From Dehalococcoidia bacterium (GTDB lineage: Bacteria > Chloroflexota > Dehalococcoidia > Tepidiformales > Tepidiformaceae), in contig JAGQHB010000104.1 of assembly GCA_020432045.1 (NCBI GenBank), positions 1-64,000 on the forward strand: 64,000 nucleotides of DNA. The letters are read 5' to 3'. The translations under genes and the position numbers were made by a program. The notes under the pieces are model-generated. The model searched no databases, had not been told where the DNA came from, and saw nothing but the letters and a program-made list of their open reading frames with translations. Shown here piece by piece: positions 57,008-64,000 of this stretch. Position 1 is the stretch's first letter; each line of letters starts with the position of its first letter.

Positions 57008-58912
57008 CTACTCGCCGAGGGCGAAAGACGAATCGGGCGGAGCCGGCTGCCGTGCCGGGGTCGCGCCTGATTCACGAACGGACGCAGCGCGCACGTCGGC
57101 AAAGCTGAGGCCTTCGGCAGCGAGGAAGAGGAGACCGAGACCCGCACCGAGCGCAACTTCGATCGCCTGAAGTCCCACGCCGAAACTGATACCGAGCGCA
57201 CGGTCAGTGCCGAAACCGTGAGCAAGGGTCACGGCAACCGCGACGGGGAACACGCCGAGGTTCCCGGGGGTGAGCTGGACGACACCTACAAGGTTGGAAA
57301 CAGCGAAGACCAGGCAGGCGGCAGCGAATGCGTGACCCCCGATCCCGAAGGCGAGGAGTGTCAGCCAGATAGCGGCGAGGTTCGCAAACCAGGAGCCGAG
57401 TCCTGCGAGGATAGCAACCGCCGCCGCGCCGGGATGGCGCATGACGCGATGGCCATTGCCAAGGTCGCGAGCGAGTGAACTGACGCGATCGCGAACCTGC
57501 TGTTCTCTGCGACCAGGAGTGCGGCCGCGGGCGCCCACCGTCGCCGAGCGCCGGGTCCGTGAGGCAGCAACGAGGATGACCGCGGCCGCCGCCAAAACGA
57601 GCACCAACAGGGCAACGATGGCATGGGCAAGGACCGGCGGGAGGCCGGGAACAAGGAACGCCGCCACGACGAGAATAGAAACCAGGATCGCGGCGGAGAT
57701 GAGCGATTCGGCAATGATCGTGCCTGCTACGGCACCGAGGGGAAGTTGGAGGCCGGACTGCCTGGTGATGCGCCTTCGAAGGACGACGGCGCGTGCCACT
57801 TCGCCGGCGCGGGCGACGAACACGGAGTTGAGAAGAAATCCGACAAAGACGGCGGAGAGGACGTGGATGAAGCGCACGGAGGGCCGTTCAGGGATGGTTT
57901 CAAGGCAGACTTTCCAGAGCGACGCCTTGAGTGCGATTGAAATGAGGTTGGCGAGGACGGCCAGCCCGATGAGGCCAAGGTTGAGGCCGGCGAAGACGGC
58001 GAGCGTGGACGTCAGCCCGCCGCTGGACTTCTCGAAAAAGAGGGTGGCCACGAGGGCAACGGCCCCAAGGCCGATCAGTCCGCGTTTCCACGAAAACCTC
58101 GGAGGGTTCTGGCGCGAGGCAAGCTCAGAAACGGTGACTGCCTCGAGGCCACGCTCTCGCATGGACTCGAGGATGGCGGGAAGTGCATCGGCCGTCTGAG
58201 ACCGGTCGCCATCGCCGTTGCCGTCGGCATCGTGGAGCAGAAGGATCGCGCCAGGGCGCATGGCTTCTCGAGAACGCTGGGCGATGATGTTGGCGCCGGG
58301 CAGGGCCGTATCAAAGACACCCTTGCTCCAACCGACCAGGCGATAGCCAAGCCGGCCAGCGACACGGTTGACGAAGGGTCCACGGAATCCGTGAGGCGCA
58401 CGGAAGAGGCGCGGGGCCGGGGCGCCGCAGGCGATGAGAATCTCAGCGGTCCGTTGGAGTTCGTGTTTGAAGGCGGACGGGCGAGCAAAGACAAGCAGGC
58501 CGTGGCCCCAGCCGTGGCTGGCGACTTCATGACCCTCGCCGCAAATCCGCGCGACGATCTCCGGGTGGCGCTCCGCGTGTTTGCCGAGGACAAAGAAGGT
58601 GGCATGGACGTGGGCATCGCGAAGGATGTCGAGGATACGGGGTGTCGTGTCGGGCGATGGGCCGTCGTCGAAGGTCAAGGCCATGACGCGGTCGCCTATG
58701 CGCCGGCCGGATATGACGGCACCGAAGATGGGGGAATTTGGACTGAACACGCCCACGCTGACGATGGCTACCAGGGCGATTGCAGCGCCATCCAGCAGCC
58801 AAGCGAGCCGGCCATTACCAGCATTCGCAAGCAGCAGGTGACCGAGCAGCGCACCGCAAAGGAGCACGGCGGCGAGGATGATGAATATGGTTAGCGTTTC
58901 AACTTTGCGCAT
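57008..58912 (-). CDS. Polysaccharide deacetylase fused to a flippase-like (LPG-synthase TM) domain
   Basis: This 634-residue protein has two N-terminal membrane helices, then a NodB deacetylase domain: the metal/catalytic Asp in ALTFDDGPSPDT near residues 77-88, the second motif ASHGWGHGLL near 132-141 and RAPHGFRGPF near 169-178. After about residue 285 it becomes a polytopic membrane domain of the LPG-synthase/AglD type, with SVFVARAGEVARAVVLRRR, about eight helices and QLTPGNLGVFPVAVAVTL. The family flips or transfers lipid-linked groups. The pairing suggests deacetylation of a surface glycan plus lipid handling. It overlaps the GT4 gene by 14 bp. Confidence 0.85.
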   Translation of the reverse strand: MRKVETLTIFIILAAVLLCGALLGHLLLANAGNGRLAWLLDGAAIALVAIVSVGVFSPNSPIFGAVISGRRIGDRVMALTFDDGPSPDTTPRILDILRDAHVHATFFVLGKHAERHPEIVARICGEGHEVASHGWGHGLLVFARPSAFKHELQRTAEILIACGAPAPRLFRAPHGFRGPFVNRVAGRLGYRLVGWSKGVFDTALPGANIIAQRSREAMRPGAILLLHDADGNGDGDRSQTADALPAILESMRERGLEAVTVSELASRQNPPRFSWKRGLIGLGAVALVATLFFEKSSGGLTSTLAVFAGLNLGLIGLAVLANLISIALKASLWKVCLETIPERPSVRFIHVLSAVFVGFLLNSVFVARAGEVARAVVLRRRITRQSGLQLPLGAVAGTIIAESLISAAILVSILVVAAFLVPGLPPVLAHAIVALLVLVLAAAAVILVAASRTRRSATVGARGRTPGRREQQVRDRVSSLARDLGNGHRVMRHPGAAAVAILAGLGSWFANLAAIWLTLLAFGIGGHAFAAACLVFAVSNLVGVVQLTPGNLGVFPVAVAVTLAHGFGTDRALGISFGVGLQAIEVALGAGLGLLFLAAEGLSFADVRAASVRESGATPARQPAPPDSSFALGE

Positions 58913-60071
58913 GCGTGGCCCGCGAATAAATCACCTGCCGATAATAATCCTCCAGCCGCTCCGCGACGGCCAGCCATGAGTAGTTCTCGACTGCGGTACA
59001 GCGGCCAGCGGCTCCCATCCTCGTCCGTTCCCCGGGGGAATCGAGCAAGCGGTTGAGGGCGGCAGCGAATCCGTGTTCATCGGTAGCGCGAGGAATGAGT
59101 AGCCCCTGTTTTTCGTGCTCCATTAGCAGCTGGAATCCTGAATTGGCGCTGCCGACGACGGGGACGCCGCAGCTCATGGCTTCGAGCGGGACCATGCCGA
59201 ACGACGCACGGTCGCAGGGCGTGCAGAGGATGTCGGCCGAGGTGTAGTAGCGAGGACGATCGCGATTGACTCGTCCTGCCCAAACTACCGACGGCTCAAT
59301 ATCGTCCGGGATCTGGCGGCGATAGAAGGGGCGGAGCGGGCCATCACCAACAATGATGAGGCGGACGTCGTCTGCCCTCCGGCGGCGGACGAGGGTGAAG
59401 GCTCTGATCATCGTATCGAGGCCGTTTCGGGGATCGAAACGCCCAAGGAAGAGGATGTTCTTCCGGCCGTCGGCGAACTGCGGGAGGGGCGGAGCAGCGG
59501 GGCTAAAGTGTTCGTCATCGATTCCGTTCGGAATGACCGTGTATTCACCGGGAAAGTAGGGCTCAAGCGACTCGATACAGGCCCTGGAGACGACGATTCG
59601 GCCGTCGAGCCGGTCGATAGACGGCCGCAGGGCCATGGCTGCCGCACGCATGACGGGGCCTTTGGAGAAAACGGAGTGGAAGGTACCGACGGTGGTGCTT
59701 GCGGCAGGGGCAACAAATGGCACGGCCTGCACAAAGCTCGGGTTGTAGGGCGCGTGGGTGTGAATGATGTCGAATTTGCGCCGGGCGAACAGCTTGCGAA
59801 GCTTCCGAATTATCAGAGGATGGACAGTGTGGAGCGTCTGGGAGCCGTTGCCGTACCAGCCGAACGTACGGCCCATGCGAATGACTTCGAACGGCGGCTC
59901 ATCTTCGCGAGTTGCCGCGGAATCGACGACGCGGGGCGGGCGACCAATGTTTCCAGTGATGACGGTGACTTCGTGCCCGCGCTTCTGGAGACCGCGGGCC
60001 TGTCCGTCGACGTGTTCGGTAATGCCGCCGAGGGCGGGATAGTAGTAATCCGTAACAATCGCGACTTTCAC
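58899..60071 (-). CDS. Glycosyltransferase family 4 (PimA-like)
   Basis: This 390-residue GT-B enzyme has an N-terminal Gly-rich start TDYYYPALGGITEHVDGQAR near residues 7-26, GTFHSVFSKGP in the acceptor domain, ILFLGRFDPRNGLDTMIRAF at the domain junction and the donor motif RASFGMVPLEAMSCGVPVVG with two glutamate-range positions. It resembles GDP-mannose-dependent phosphatidylinositol mannosyltransferases, though the acceptor cannot be fixed. It starts with GTG after GGAG. The following deacetylase-flippase gene overlaps it, so the two likely make one cell-surface glycolipid. Confidence 0.9.
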   Translation of the reverse strand: MKVAIVTDYYYPALGGITEHVDGQARGLQKRGHEVTVITGNIGRPPRVVDSAATREDEPPFEVIRMGRTFGWYGNGSQTLHTVHPLIIRKLRKLFARRKFDIIHTHAPYNPSFVQAVPFVAPAASTTVGTFHSVFSKGPVMRAAAMALRPSIDRLDGRIVVSRACIESLEPYFPGEYTVIPNGIDDEHFSPAAPPLPQFADGRKNILFLGRFDPRNGLDTMIRAFTLVRRRRADDVRLIIVGDGPLRPFYRRQIPDDIEPSVVWAGRVNRDRPRYYTSADILCTPCDRASFGMVPLEAMSCGVPVVGSANSGFQLLMEHEKQGLLIPRATDEHGFAAALNRLLDSPGERTRMGAAGRCTAVENYSWLAVAERLEDYYRQVIYSRATHAQS

Positions 60072-60448
60072 GAGGTGCTCCAGCCTTCACAGGCAGTTCG
60101 GGGACGCCAGTGGCTCATTCGCGTGACGACTTACTCCGCCACTGGCCTGCCCGGAGCACCAGCCGTCAAACTGCAGGCTCGATGAACAGGAGGGAAGGAT
60201 TCGACGCAAGACACGGTGGAGATTGACCCTCTCTAGACCGCAACGGGCAAGCTCAGCGCAAATGGGAGACCCGATGCTGGGCCGTTACCGGATTAGACGC
60301 GATTCGCTGCCATCGAGTTCCATTATGGCCGGCACGATGGTAAGGCCGAGGTTCTACCGCCGTTGCTCGGGAGGCCTGAAGGCAAGCCGACGTGCGAAAC
60401 GAATCACAGGTATCATGTGTACTTAGACTGGCGGCGTCTGCAACGAGT
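60072..60448. other. Intergenic region before tRNA-Arg, no gene assigned
   Basis: This 377-bp stretch contains no convincing gene. One plus-strand open stretch (encoding FAAIEFHYGRHDGKAEVL and reading into the tRNA) has protein-like composition but no start or ribosome site, and could be a further decayed fragment. A TATCAT at 60411-60416 could be the tRNA promoter -10 box. Confidence 0.3.
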
Positions 60449-60524
60449 GCGGCTGTAGCTCAGTGGATAGAGCATCTGTCTTCGGAACAGAGGGTCGGGA
60501 GTTCGAATCTCTCCAGCCGTACCA
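60449..60524 (+). tRNA. tRNA-Arg (anticodon TCG)
   Basis: The cloverleaf is complete: 7-bp acceptor stem (one G-T pair), D stem GCTC/GAGC, anticodon stem TCTGT/ACAGA with loop CTTCGGA (anticodon TCG at 60482-60484, reading CGA), T stem with TTCGAAT loop, discriminator A and encoded CCA at 60522-60524. Confidence 0.96.
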
Positions 60525-60622
60525 AATGGCCAGTTTCTGAATCTGGGACGCGACGATAAGAACGTGAATCAGGTCGTCGCCGTGGCGATGGTAATACGCT
60601 GTTTTCGCCTCCGCTATTGAGC

Positions 60623-60872
60623 ATTCTGGCCAACGAGACGACTGCTCGGGTGCACGGGCCACATCTCCCGTTCAACAGCCCGGACTGGGTGAAGTACGCC
60701 GAGCGTTTCGCGGCGAAGGGTGGCCGGCCGAACGCACGAAGGACCTTCTGCCAGTCCTGAACGCTGCGTTGGCAGTGCCAACGGCGACGGTGATCGATTG
60801 GCCGGCAAACTAATCCCAAACATGAAGCTCACACGCTGGCTGCAGGACCTGGCGAATCCAACTGCACGGTGA
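60623..60872 (+). pseudogene. Decayed C-terminus of a TPP-dependent (acetolactate-synthase-like) enzyme
   Basis: Three plus-strand frames read in order as one TPP-enzyme tail: SPDWVKYAERFAAKGGRP in the first frame (ending TGA 60758-60760), RTKDLLPVLNAALAVPTATV followed by IDWPAN in the second (ending TAA 60811-60813), and MKLTRWLQDLANPTAR in the third (ending TGA 60870-60872). Intact acetolactate-synthase-like enzymes show the order NPDFVKYAEAFGAKG, DLLPVLxxAL, VIDxPVDYxEN and KLT near their C-terminus. At least two frameshifts separate the parts and the rest of the gene is missing. Confidence 0.7.
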
Positions 60873-60876
60873 ACCA

Positions 60877-61026
60877 ATGGCGCATTCGACACATACCGGG
60901 CCTGTTCCAACGCGGCCGCCGCCGGTTGATCGACTGCTGAGCAGCACGCTGGAGCTCGACGAGATCAATTCGGGGTTTGACTACCGGCAGGAGGGTTCTG
61001 CGATCCGCCAGGTGGTGCTGGTCTAG
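60877..61026 (+). pseudogene. Tail fragment of a zinc-type (MDR) alcohol dehydrogenase
   Basis: The last 30 codons of this 49-codon frame read VDRLLSSTLELDEINSGF and then DYRQEGSAIRQVVLV before TAG at 61024-61026. That is the usual C-terminal helix and strand of medium-chain dehydrogenases (LDEINxAFDxMxxGxxIRxVV). No upstream MDR domain is present. The first 18 codons do not fit the family, so this is a truncated remnant and not a functional gene. Confidence 0.65.
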
Positions 61027-61144
61027 CGGGAGTGCATAGATTCGCTGAGGGCACGGTCGAGGACGACGCATTGACGGGCCCGTTTGCATGCTGGTAGAAG
61101 CGCGACTGCGGTCTGGCGATTGCTGGCCGCCAAGGGGGCCCCTC

Positions 61145-61948
61145 GTGGCGTACGAGTTTGTGAAGTATGAAAAGAAAGGCGCTATTGGCTACGTCACCCT
61201 GAACCGCCCGGAGGTGATGAATTCGCTGCACGCGGCGAGCCATGCGGAACTGGGCGACATCTACGACAGCATCGCGGCCGACCCTGACGTCTGGGTCGTG
61301 ATCCTGACCGGAACTGGAAACCGGGCGTTTTCGGCGGGCAACGACCTGAAGGCGACGGCGGCCGCTGGGCGCCAACCTGCTCCGGCGGCCCAGCCGGCAG
61401 TTGCGCCTCGCGACACCGGGGGGTTCGGCGGGAATACAGCGCGGTATGACTTCTTCAAGCCGATCATCGCGGCAGTAAACGGGTGGGCGATGGGAGGAGG
61501 CTGCGAAATGGCGCTGGCGTCGGACATCGTGATCGCGGCGGACCACGCGCGGTTCGGGCTGCCGGAGCCAAAGGTGGGGCTGATGGCGGCAGCCGGCGGC
61601 GTACACCGGCTGCCCCGCCAGATCCCGTTGAAACGGGCGATGGGCATGATCCTGACCGGCAAGCCGATCGACGCGAAGACCGCGTTGGACTGGGGGCTGG
61701 TAAACGAAGTGGTGCCGCTCGACGAATTGATCCCGACGGCCGAGCGCTGGGCGAAAGAGATCATGGTCTGTTCGCCGCTGTCGGTGCGGGCGTCCAAAGA
61801 GGCGGCGATGGCCGGGCTGGATATGGAGCTAAAGGAGGCCGTTGCGACGCGCTTCCCGGGGTTCGAGCGGCTGATGAAGTCGGAGGACTTCCTCGAGGGG
61901 CCACGCGCGTTCGCGGAGAAACGGGAGCCGCAGTGGAAGGGACGTTGA
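61145..61948 (+). CDS. Enoyl-CoA hydratase/isomerase (crotonase)
   Basis: This 267-residue crotonase has YVTLNRPEVMNSLH near the start, FSAGNDLKATAAAG as the first oxyanion region, NGWAMGGGCEMALASDIVIA with the first catalytic Glu, and ARFGLPEPKVGLMAAAGGVHRL with the second. Unlike the crotonase at 123-974 both glutamates are present, so hydratase activity is likely. It probably hydrates the product of an acyl-CoA dehydrogenase. It begins at GTG 61145 behind a GGGGG run. The YHS gene follows 24 nt later. Confidence 0.9.
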   Translation: MAYEFVKYEKKGAIGYVTLNRPEVMNSLHAASHAELGDIYDSIAADPDVWVVILTGTGNRAFSAGNDLKATAAAGRQPAPAAQPAVAPRDTGGFGGNTARYDFFKPIIAAVNGWAMGGGCEMALASDIVIAADHARFGLPEPKVGLMAAAGGVHRLPRQIPLKRAMGMILTGKPIDAKTALDWGLVNEVVPLDELIPTAERWAKEIMVCSPLSVRASKEAAMAGLDMELKEAVATRFPGFERLMKSEDFLEGPRAFAEKREPQWKGR

Positions 61949-61972
61949 TGCAGGCCGCCGGTGAGGTTAACA

Positions 61973-62185
61973 GTGGCTCTAGACATCGTCTGCGGTAAGG
62001 AAGTGGATACGGCAGCGGTGAATACCCCGGTGGGCTCCATCCCGGCGGGGGCGCCGGAGACGGACCCGGCGGCAGGCACGAAGCGGTACTACGAGGGGAA
62101 GTGGTACTACTTCTGCTCGATGGCATGCCGGCACAAGTTCGTGGCGACACCGGACGAGTACATCAAAGCGATGCCGGGGAACTGA
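61973..62185 (+). CDS. YHS-domain protein
   Basis: This 70-residue protein is a YHS domain: VALDIVCGKEVDTAAVNT at the start and KRYYEGKWYYFCSMACRHKF, with VATPDEYIKAMPGN to the end. The cysteines of the VCGK and FCSMACR motifs probably bind metal, as in copper-related proteins. GAGG is six nucleotides before the GTG at 61973. It lies directly behind the crotonase gene. Confidence 0.85.
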   Translation: MALDIVCGKEVDTAAVNTPVGSIPAGAPETDPAAGTKRYYEGKWYYFCSMACRHKFVATPDEYIKAMPGN

Positions 62186-62218
62186 TAGCTATCCGACCCG
62201 TCGAGCACTGCTTCTGAC

Positions 62219-63241
62219 TCAGGATGAGCCGATGGAGAGGAGGTTTTCGAGGGGCTGGTAGAGCTGTTCGAGATAGGCAATATCTTCGGCAGCGAGGGTG
62301 ATATCGGTGGCGCCGACGAGCTGATCGAGCTGTTCGATGCGCGACACACCGACAACGGGCGAGTGGATCTCAGGCTTGTTGATGAGCCATGCAAGGGCAA
62401 TCTGGGCCGGGGTCTTTTCGTACTTCTGGGCGACTTCGGCAACGCGGTCGGCGATGGCGAACGTCATCTCACCGCGATAGAGGCCCTCTGTGCGGACGCG
62501 GTCGCGGCCCTTGGAGCGGTCGGTGGAGCCCGCATCGAAGCCGCCCTTGTAGGAGCCAGTAAGGATGCCGCGGGCGAGTGGCGACCAGGGCATGATGCCG
62601 ACACCGGTCTGAACGCAGTAAGGAATCATCTCCCGCTCTTCTTCGCGGTAGACAAGGTTGTAGTGGTTCTGCATGGAGATGAACTGGGTCCAGCCGTGCA
62701 TCTTCGCGGTGAGCTGCAACTCAGCGAACTGCCAGGCGAACATGGAGGAGGCGCCGAGGTAGAGGACCTTGCCAGCCTTCACGACATCGTGGAGCGCTTC
62801 CATGGTCTCTTCGATAGGGACGCGCGTTGCAGCATGGGGATGGCGGTGGATGACGAGGTGGTCAATGTAGTCGAGGCCGAGGCGTTGGAGGCAGGCGTCG
62901 ACACCTTCCATGACGTGCTTGCGGGAGAGGCCACCCTGGTTGGCACCGCGTCCCATTGCGCCGGAGATCTTGGTCGCGAGGACGTATTCGTCGCGGGGAA
63001 GCAGTTCACGAAGGAGCTGGCCGACGACACGCTCGCAGGCGCCGAGGCCATAGACGTCGGCGCAGTCGAAGTAGAAGACGCCGTGGTCGATCGCGGCTTT
63101 GAAGATGGGCCGGGCTTCTTCGATACCGAGCGTCCAGTCGCCCTGGTGGCCACGGCCGGGTTCGCCAAAGTTCATGGTGCCGAGGCAGAGAGGCGAGACG
63201 CGGAGGCCGGTGTTCTGGCCGAGCTGGACTGGCTTGAGCAT
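62219..63241 (-). CDS. Aldo/keto reductase
   Basis: This 340-residue NADPH-dependent reductase has LCLGTMNFGEPGRGHQGD near residues 18-35, the catalytic Asp and Tyr in FYFDCADVYGLGACE near 57-71, the Lys in LATKISGAMGRG and the His in DHLVIHRHPHAAT; the C-terminal VVGVSRIEQLDQLVGA binds the cofactor phosphate. It reduces an aldehyde or ketone; the substrate is unknown. GAGG is eight nucleotides before the ATG at 63241; the frame is open to 63478 only by chance overlap with the GMC gene. Confidence 0.93.
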   Translation of the reverse strand: MLKPVQLGQNTGLRVSPLCLGTMNFGEPGRGHQGDWTLGIEEARPIFKAAIDHGVFYFDCADVYGLGACERVVGQLLRELLPRDEYVLATKISGAMGRGANQGGLSRKHVMEGVDACLQRLGLDYIDHLVIHRHPHAATRVPIEETMEALHDVVKAGKVLYLGASSMFAWQFAELQLTAKMHGWTQFISMQNHYNLVYREEEREMIPYCVQTGVGIMPWSPLARGILTGSYKGGFDAGSTDRSKGRDRVRTEGLYRGEMTFAIADRVAEVAQKYEKTPAQIALAWLINKPEIHSPVVGVSRIEQLDQLVGATDITLAAEDIAYLEQLYQPLENLLSIGSS

Positions 63242-63324
63242 CGTAAGGACCTCGTGGGTTCGGGGTGTGGGTCGCCATCCTACGCGAGCGAGGGTGAAGG
63301 AGGGCGGGACGCCGGGAACGCTGA

Positions 63325-64000
63325 TCAATCGAAAAGCGTGGCCATGTTCTGCTTGATGCGATCGGCGATGAAGAGGGCGAGTGCCTGGATGGTGGAAGTG
63401 GGATTCACGGCACCGGCCGTGACGAAGATGCTGCCGTCGATGATAAAGAGGTTCTTGACGTCGTGGGCGCGGCCCCATTCGTTGACGACGGAGGTCTTCG
63501 GATCCGTGCCCATGCGGGCGGTGCCGAGGAGGTGCCAGCCGGCTCCACGGAGGAGCGGATCGGCGAAGGTTTCGACGGCGCCAGCGGCGGTGAGCACTTC
63601 CTGCGCGCGTTCGATGCCGTGGTCGAGCATCCGGCGGCTGTTTTCGCTAAGGCGGTAGGTGACCTTCGGTGCCGGGATGCCGTGGCTGTCCGTCAGCGTC
63701 GGGTCGAGGGTGACGGTGTTGGTTTCCTCGGGGAGGTCTTCGCCAATGACAAGGAGGCCGGCGTTGCGGTCGTACATGCGTGCGTAGGCGTCGTGGTGGC
63801 TTTCGCCCCAGGGGATGTTGCCGCGAGCCATGCCCCAGAGGGCAGTCTGAGCAGGCGGGAGGCCACGGCGAGCCTGGAAGCCATAGCCGCGGACGAAGCC
63901 CCGGGCAGGGTCGGTGTTGTAGAACTCGTGGCTCCAGAAGGCACAGCCGACCGGGCCAGCACGGCCTCCGAGGGGCTCGTCGAAGATGGCGCTAACCGAC
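63325..64000 (-). CDS. GMC-family oxidoreductase, C-terminal part (cut by window edge)
   Basis: The last 225 codons of a glucose-methanol-choline oxidoreductase are visible; the gene continues past the window. The sequence runs without a stop from the edge through FDEPLGGRAGPVGCAFW and GYGFQARRGLPPAQTALWG. The GMC C-terminal domain has the catalytic His in GAGWHLLGTARMGTDPKTS and the Asn in VTAGAVNPTSTIQALALF. These FAD enzymes oxidise alcohols or sugars. The missing N-terminal part should hold the FAD-binding GxGxxG. The aldo/keto reductase gene follows downstream. Confidence 0.88.
   Translation of the reverse strand, partial: SVSAIFDEPLGGRAGPVGCAFWSHEFYNTDPARGFVRGYGFQARRGLPPAQTALWGMARGNIPWGESHHDAYARMYDRNAGLLVIGEDLPEETNTVTLDPTLTDSHGIPAPKVTYRLSENSRRMLDHGIERAQEVLTAAGAVETFADPLLRGAGWHLLGTARMGTDPKTSVVNEWGRAHDVKNLFIIDGSIFVTAGAVNPTSTIQALALFIADRIKQNMATLFD

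Noticed and set aside
60500-61145. An integrated element at tRNA-Arg
   Set aside because: No integrase gene and no second copy of the tRNA 3' end were seen in the window.
62363-63658. 431-codon open frame on the plus strand
   Set aside because: It is antisense to the aldo/keto reductase and GMC genes, without family motifs or a ribosome site.
1-64000. CRISPR array or toxin-antitoxin/defence island
   Set aside because: No regularly spaced repeats, cas, restriction or toxin-like genes were found; the EVE-domain gene alone is not evidence of a defence locus.

Overview
The window is GC-rich chromosomal DNA of a free-living heterotrophic bacterium. The mix of CaiB/BaiF CoA-transferases, acyl-CoA dehydrogenase, EtfBA, crotonases, a Cys-rich LysM membrane protein, DUF1461/DUF2203/DUF2277 proteins and a tRNA gene with encoded CCA suggests a Chloroflexota (Dehalococcoidia/Tepidiforma-like) genome. 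That placement is inference from gene families, not from a marker phylogeny. I find no rRNA, CRISPR array, prophage or transposase gene.

Region 1 (0-10 kb) is nutrient uptake and sugar use: a Tat-exported family-5 binding lipoprotein with two permeases, then galactokinase and a GH36 alpha-galactosidase. Between them lie a zinc-ribbon protein, a formyltransferase-fold enzyme and the wreck of a HAD hydrolase. Region 2 (10-34 kb) is housekeeping: SDR, HhH-GPD glycosylase, lipA, xseAB, metallo-beta-lactamase fold enzyme, pyruvate kinase with a phosphoesterase, aminotransferase, EVE protein, an isolated nuoB, leuD, OsmC, LysM, HD, HIT, an S9 peptidase and a lone biotinyl domain. Region 3 (33-40 kb) starts with a myo-inositol-phosphate synthase fused to an N-terminal helix-turn-helix, with a palindrome just upstream. 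An FMN glutamate-synthase-like protein, a hydrolase, a two-domain VOC protein and a MoaD-like pair follow.

At about 40 kb the plus strand changes from C-rich to G-rich, whichever strand the genes lie on. This is the polarity of a replication origin, or of an inversion or assembly join. Three copies of a palindromic element lie just to the right of it.

Region 4 (40-54 kb) holds ArsR with an MMPL exporter and a fatty-acyl/CoA-thioester catabolic block: two MaoC-type proteins, a CoA-transferase, an acyl-CoA dehydrogenase, a tandem-domain CoA-transferase, a nitronate-monooxygenase-like flavoprotein, EtfB-EtfA and a PHP-domain protein. Region 5 (54-64 kb) holds an ATPase/OmpR-type regulator with an 11-bp-phased direct repeat in its own promoter, a polysaccharide deacetylase fused to a flippase-like membrane domain next to a GT4 glycosyltransferase, tRNA-Arg(TCG) followed by two decayed gene tails, then a crotonase, a YHS protein, an aldo/keto reductase and a truncated GMC oxidoreductase.

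Many transcription units lacking a Shine-Dalgarno site have a TANNNT box ending exactly 6-7 nt before the start codon, which points to widespread leaderless transcription. I used this to choose several start codons.
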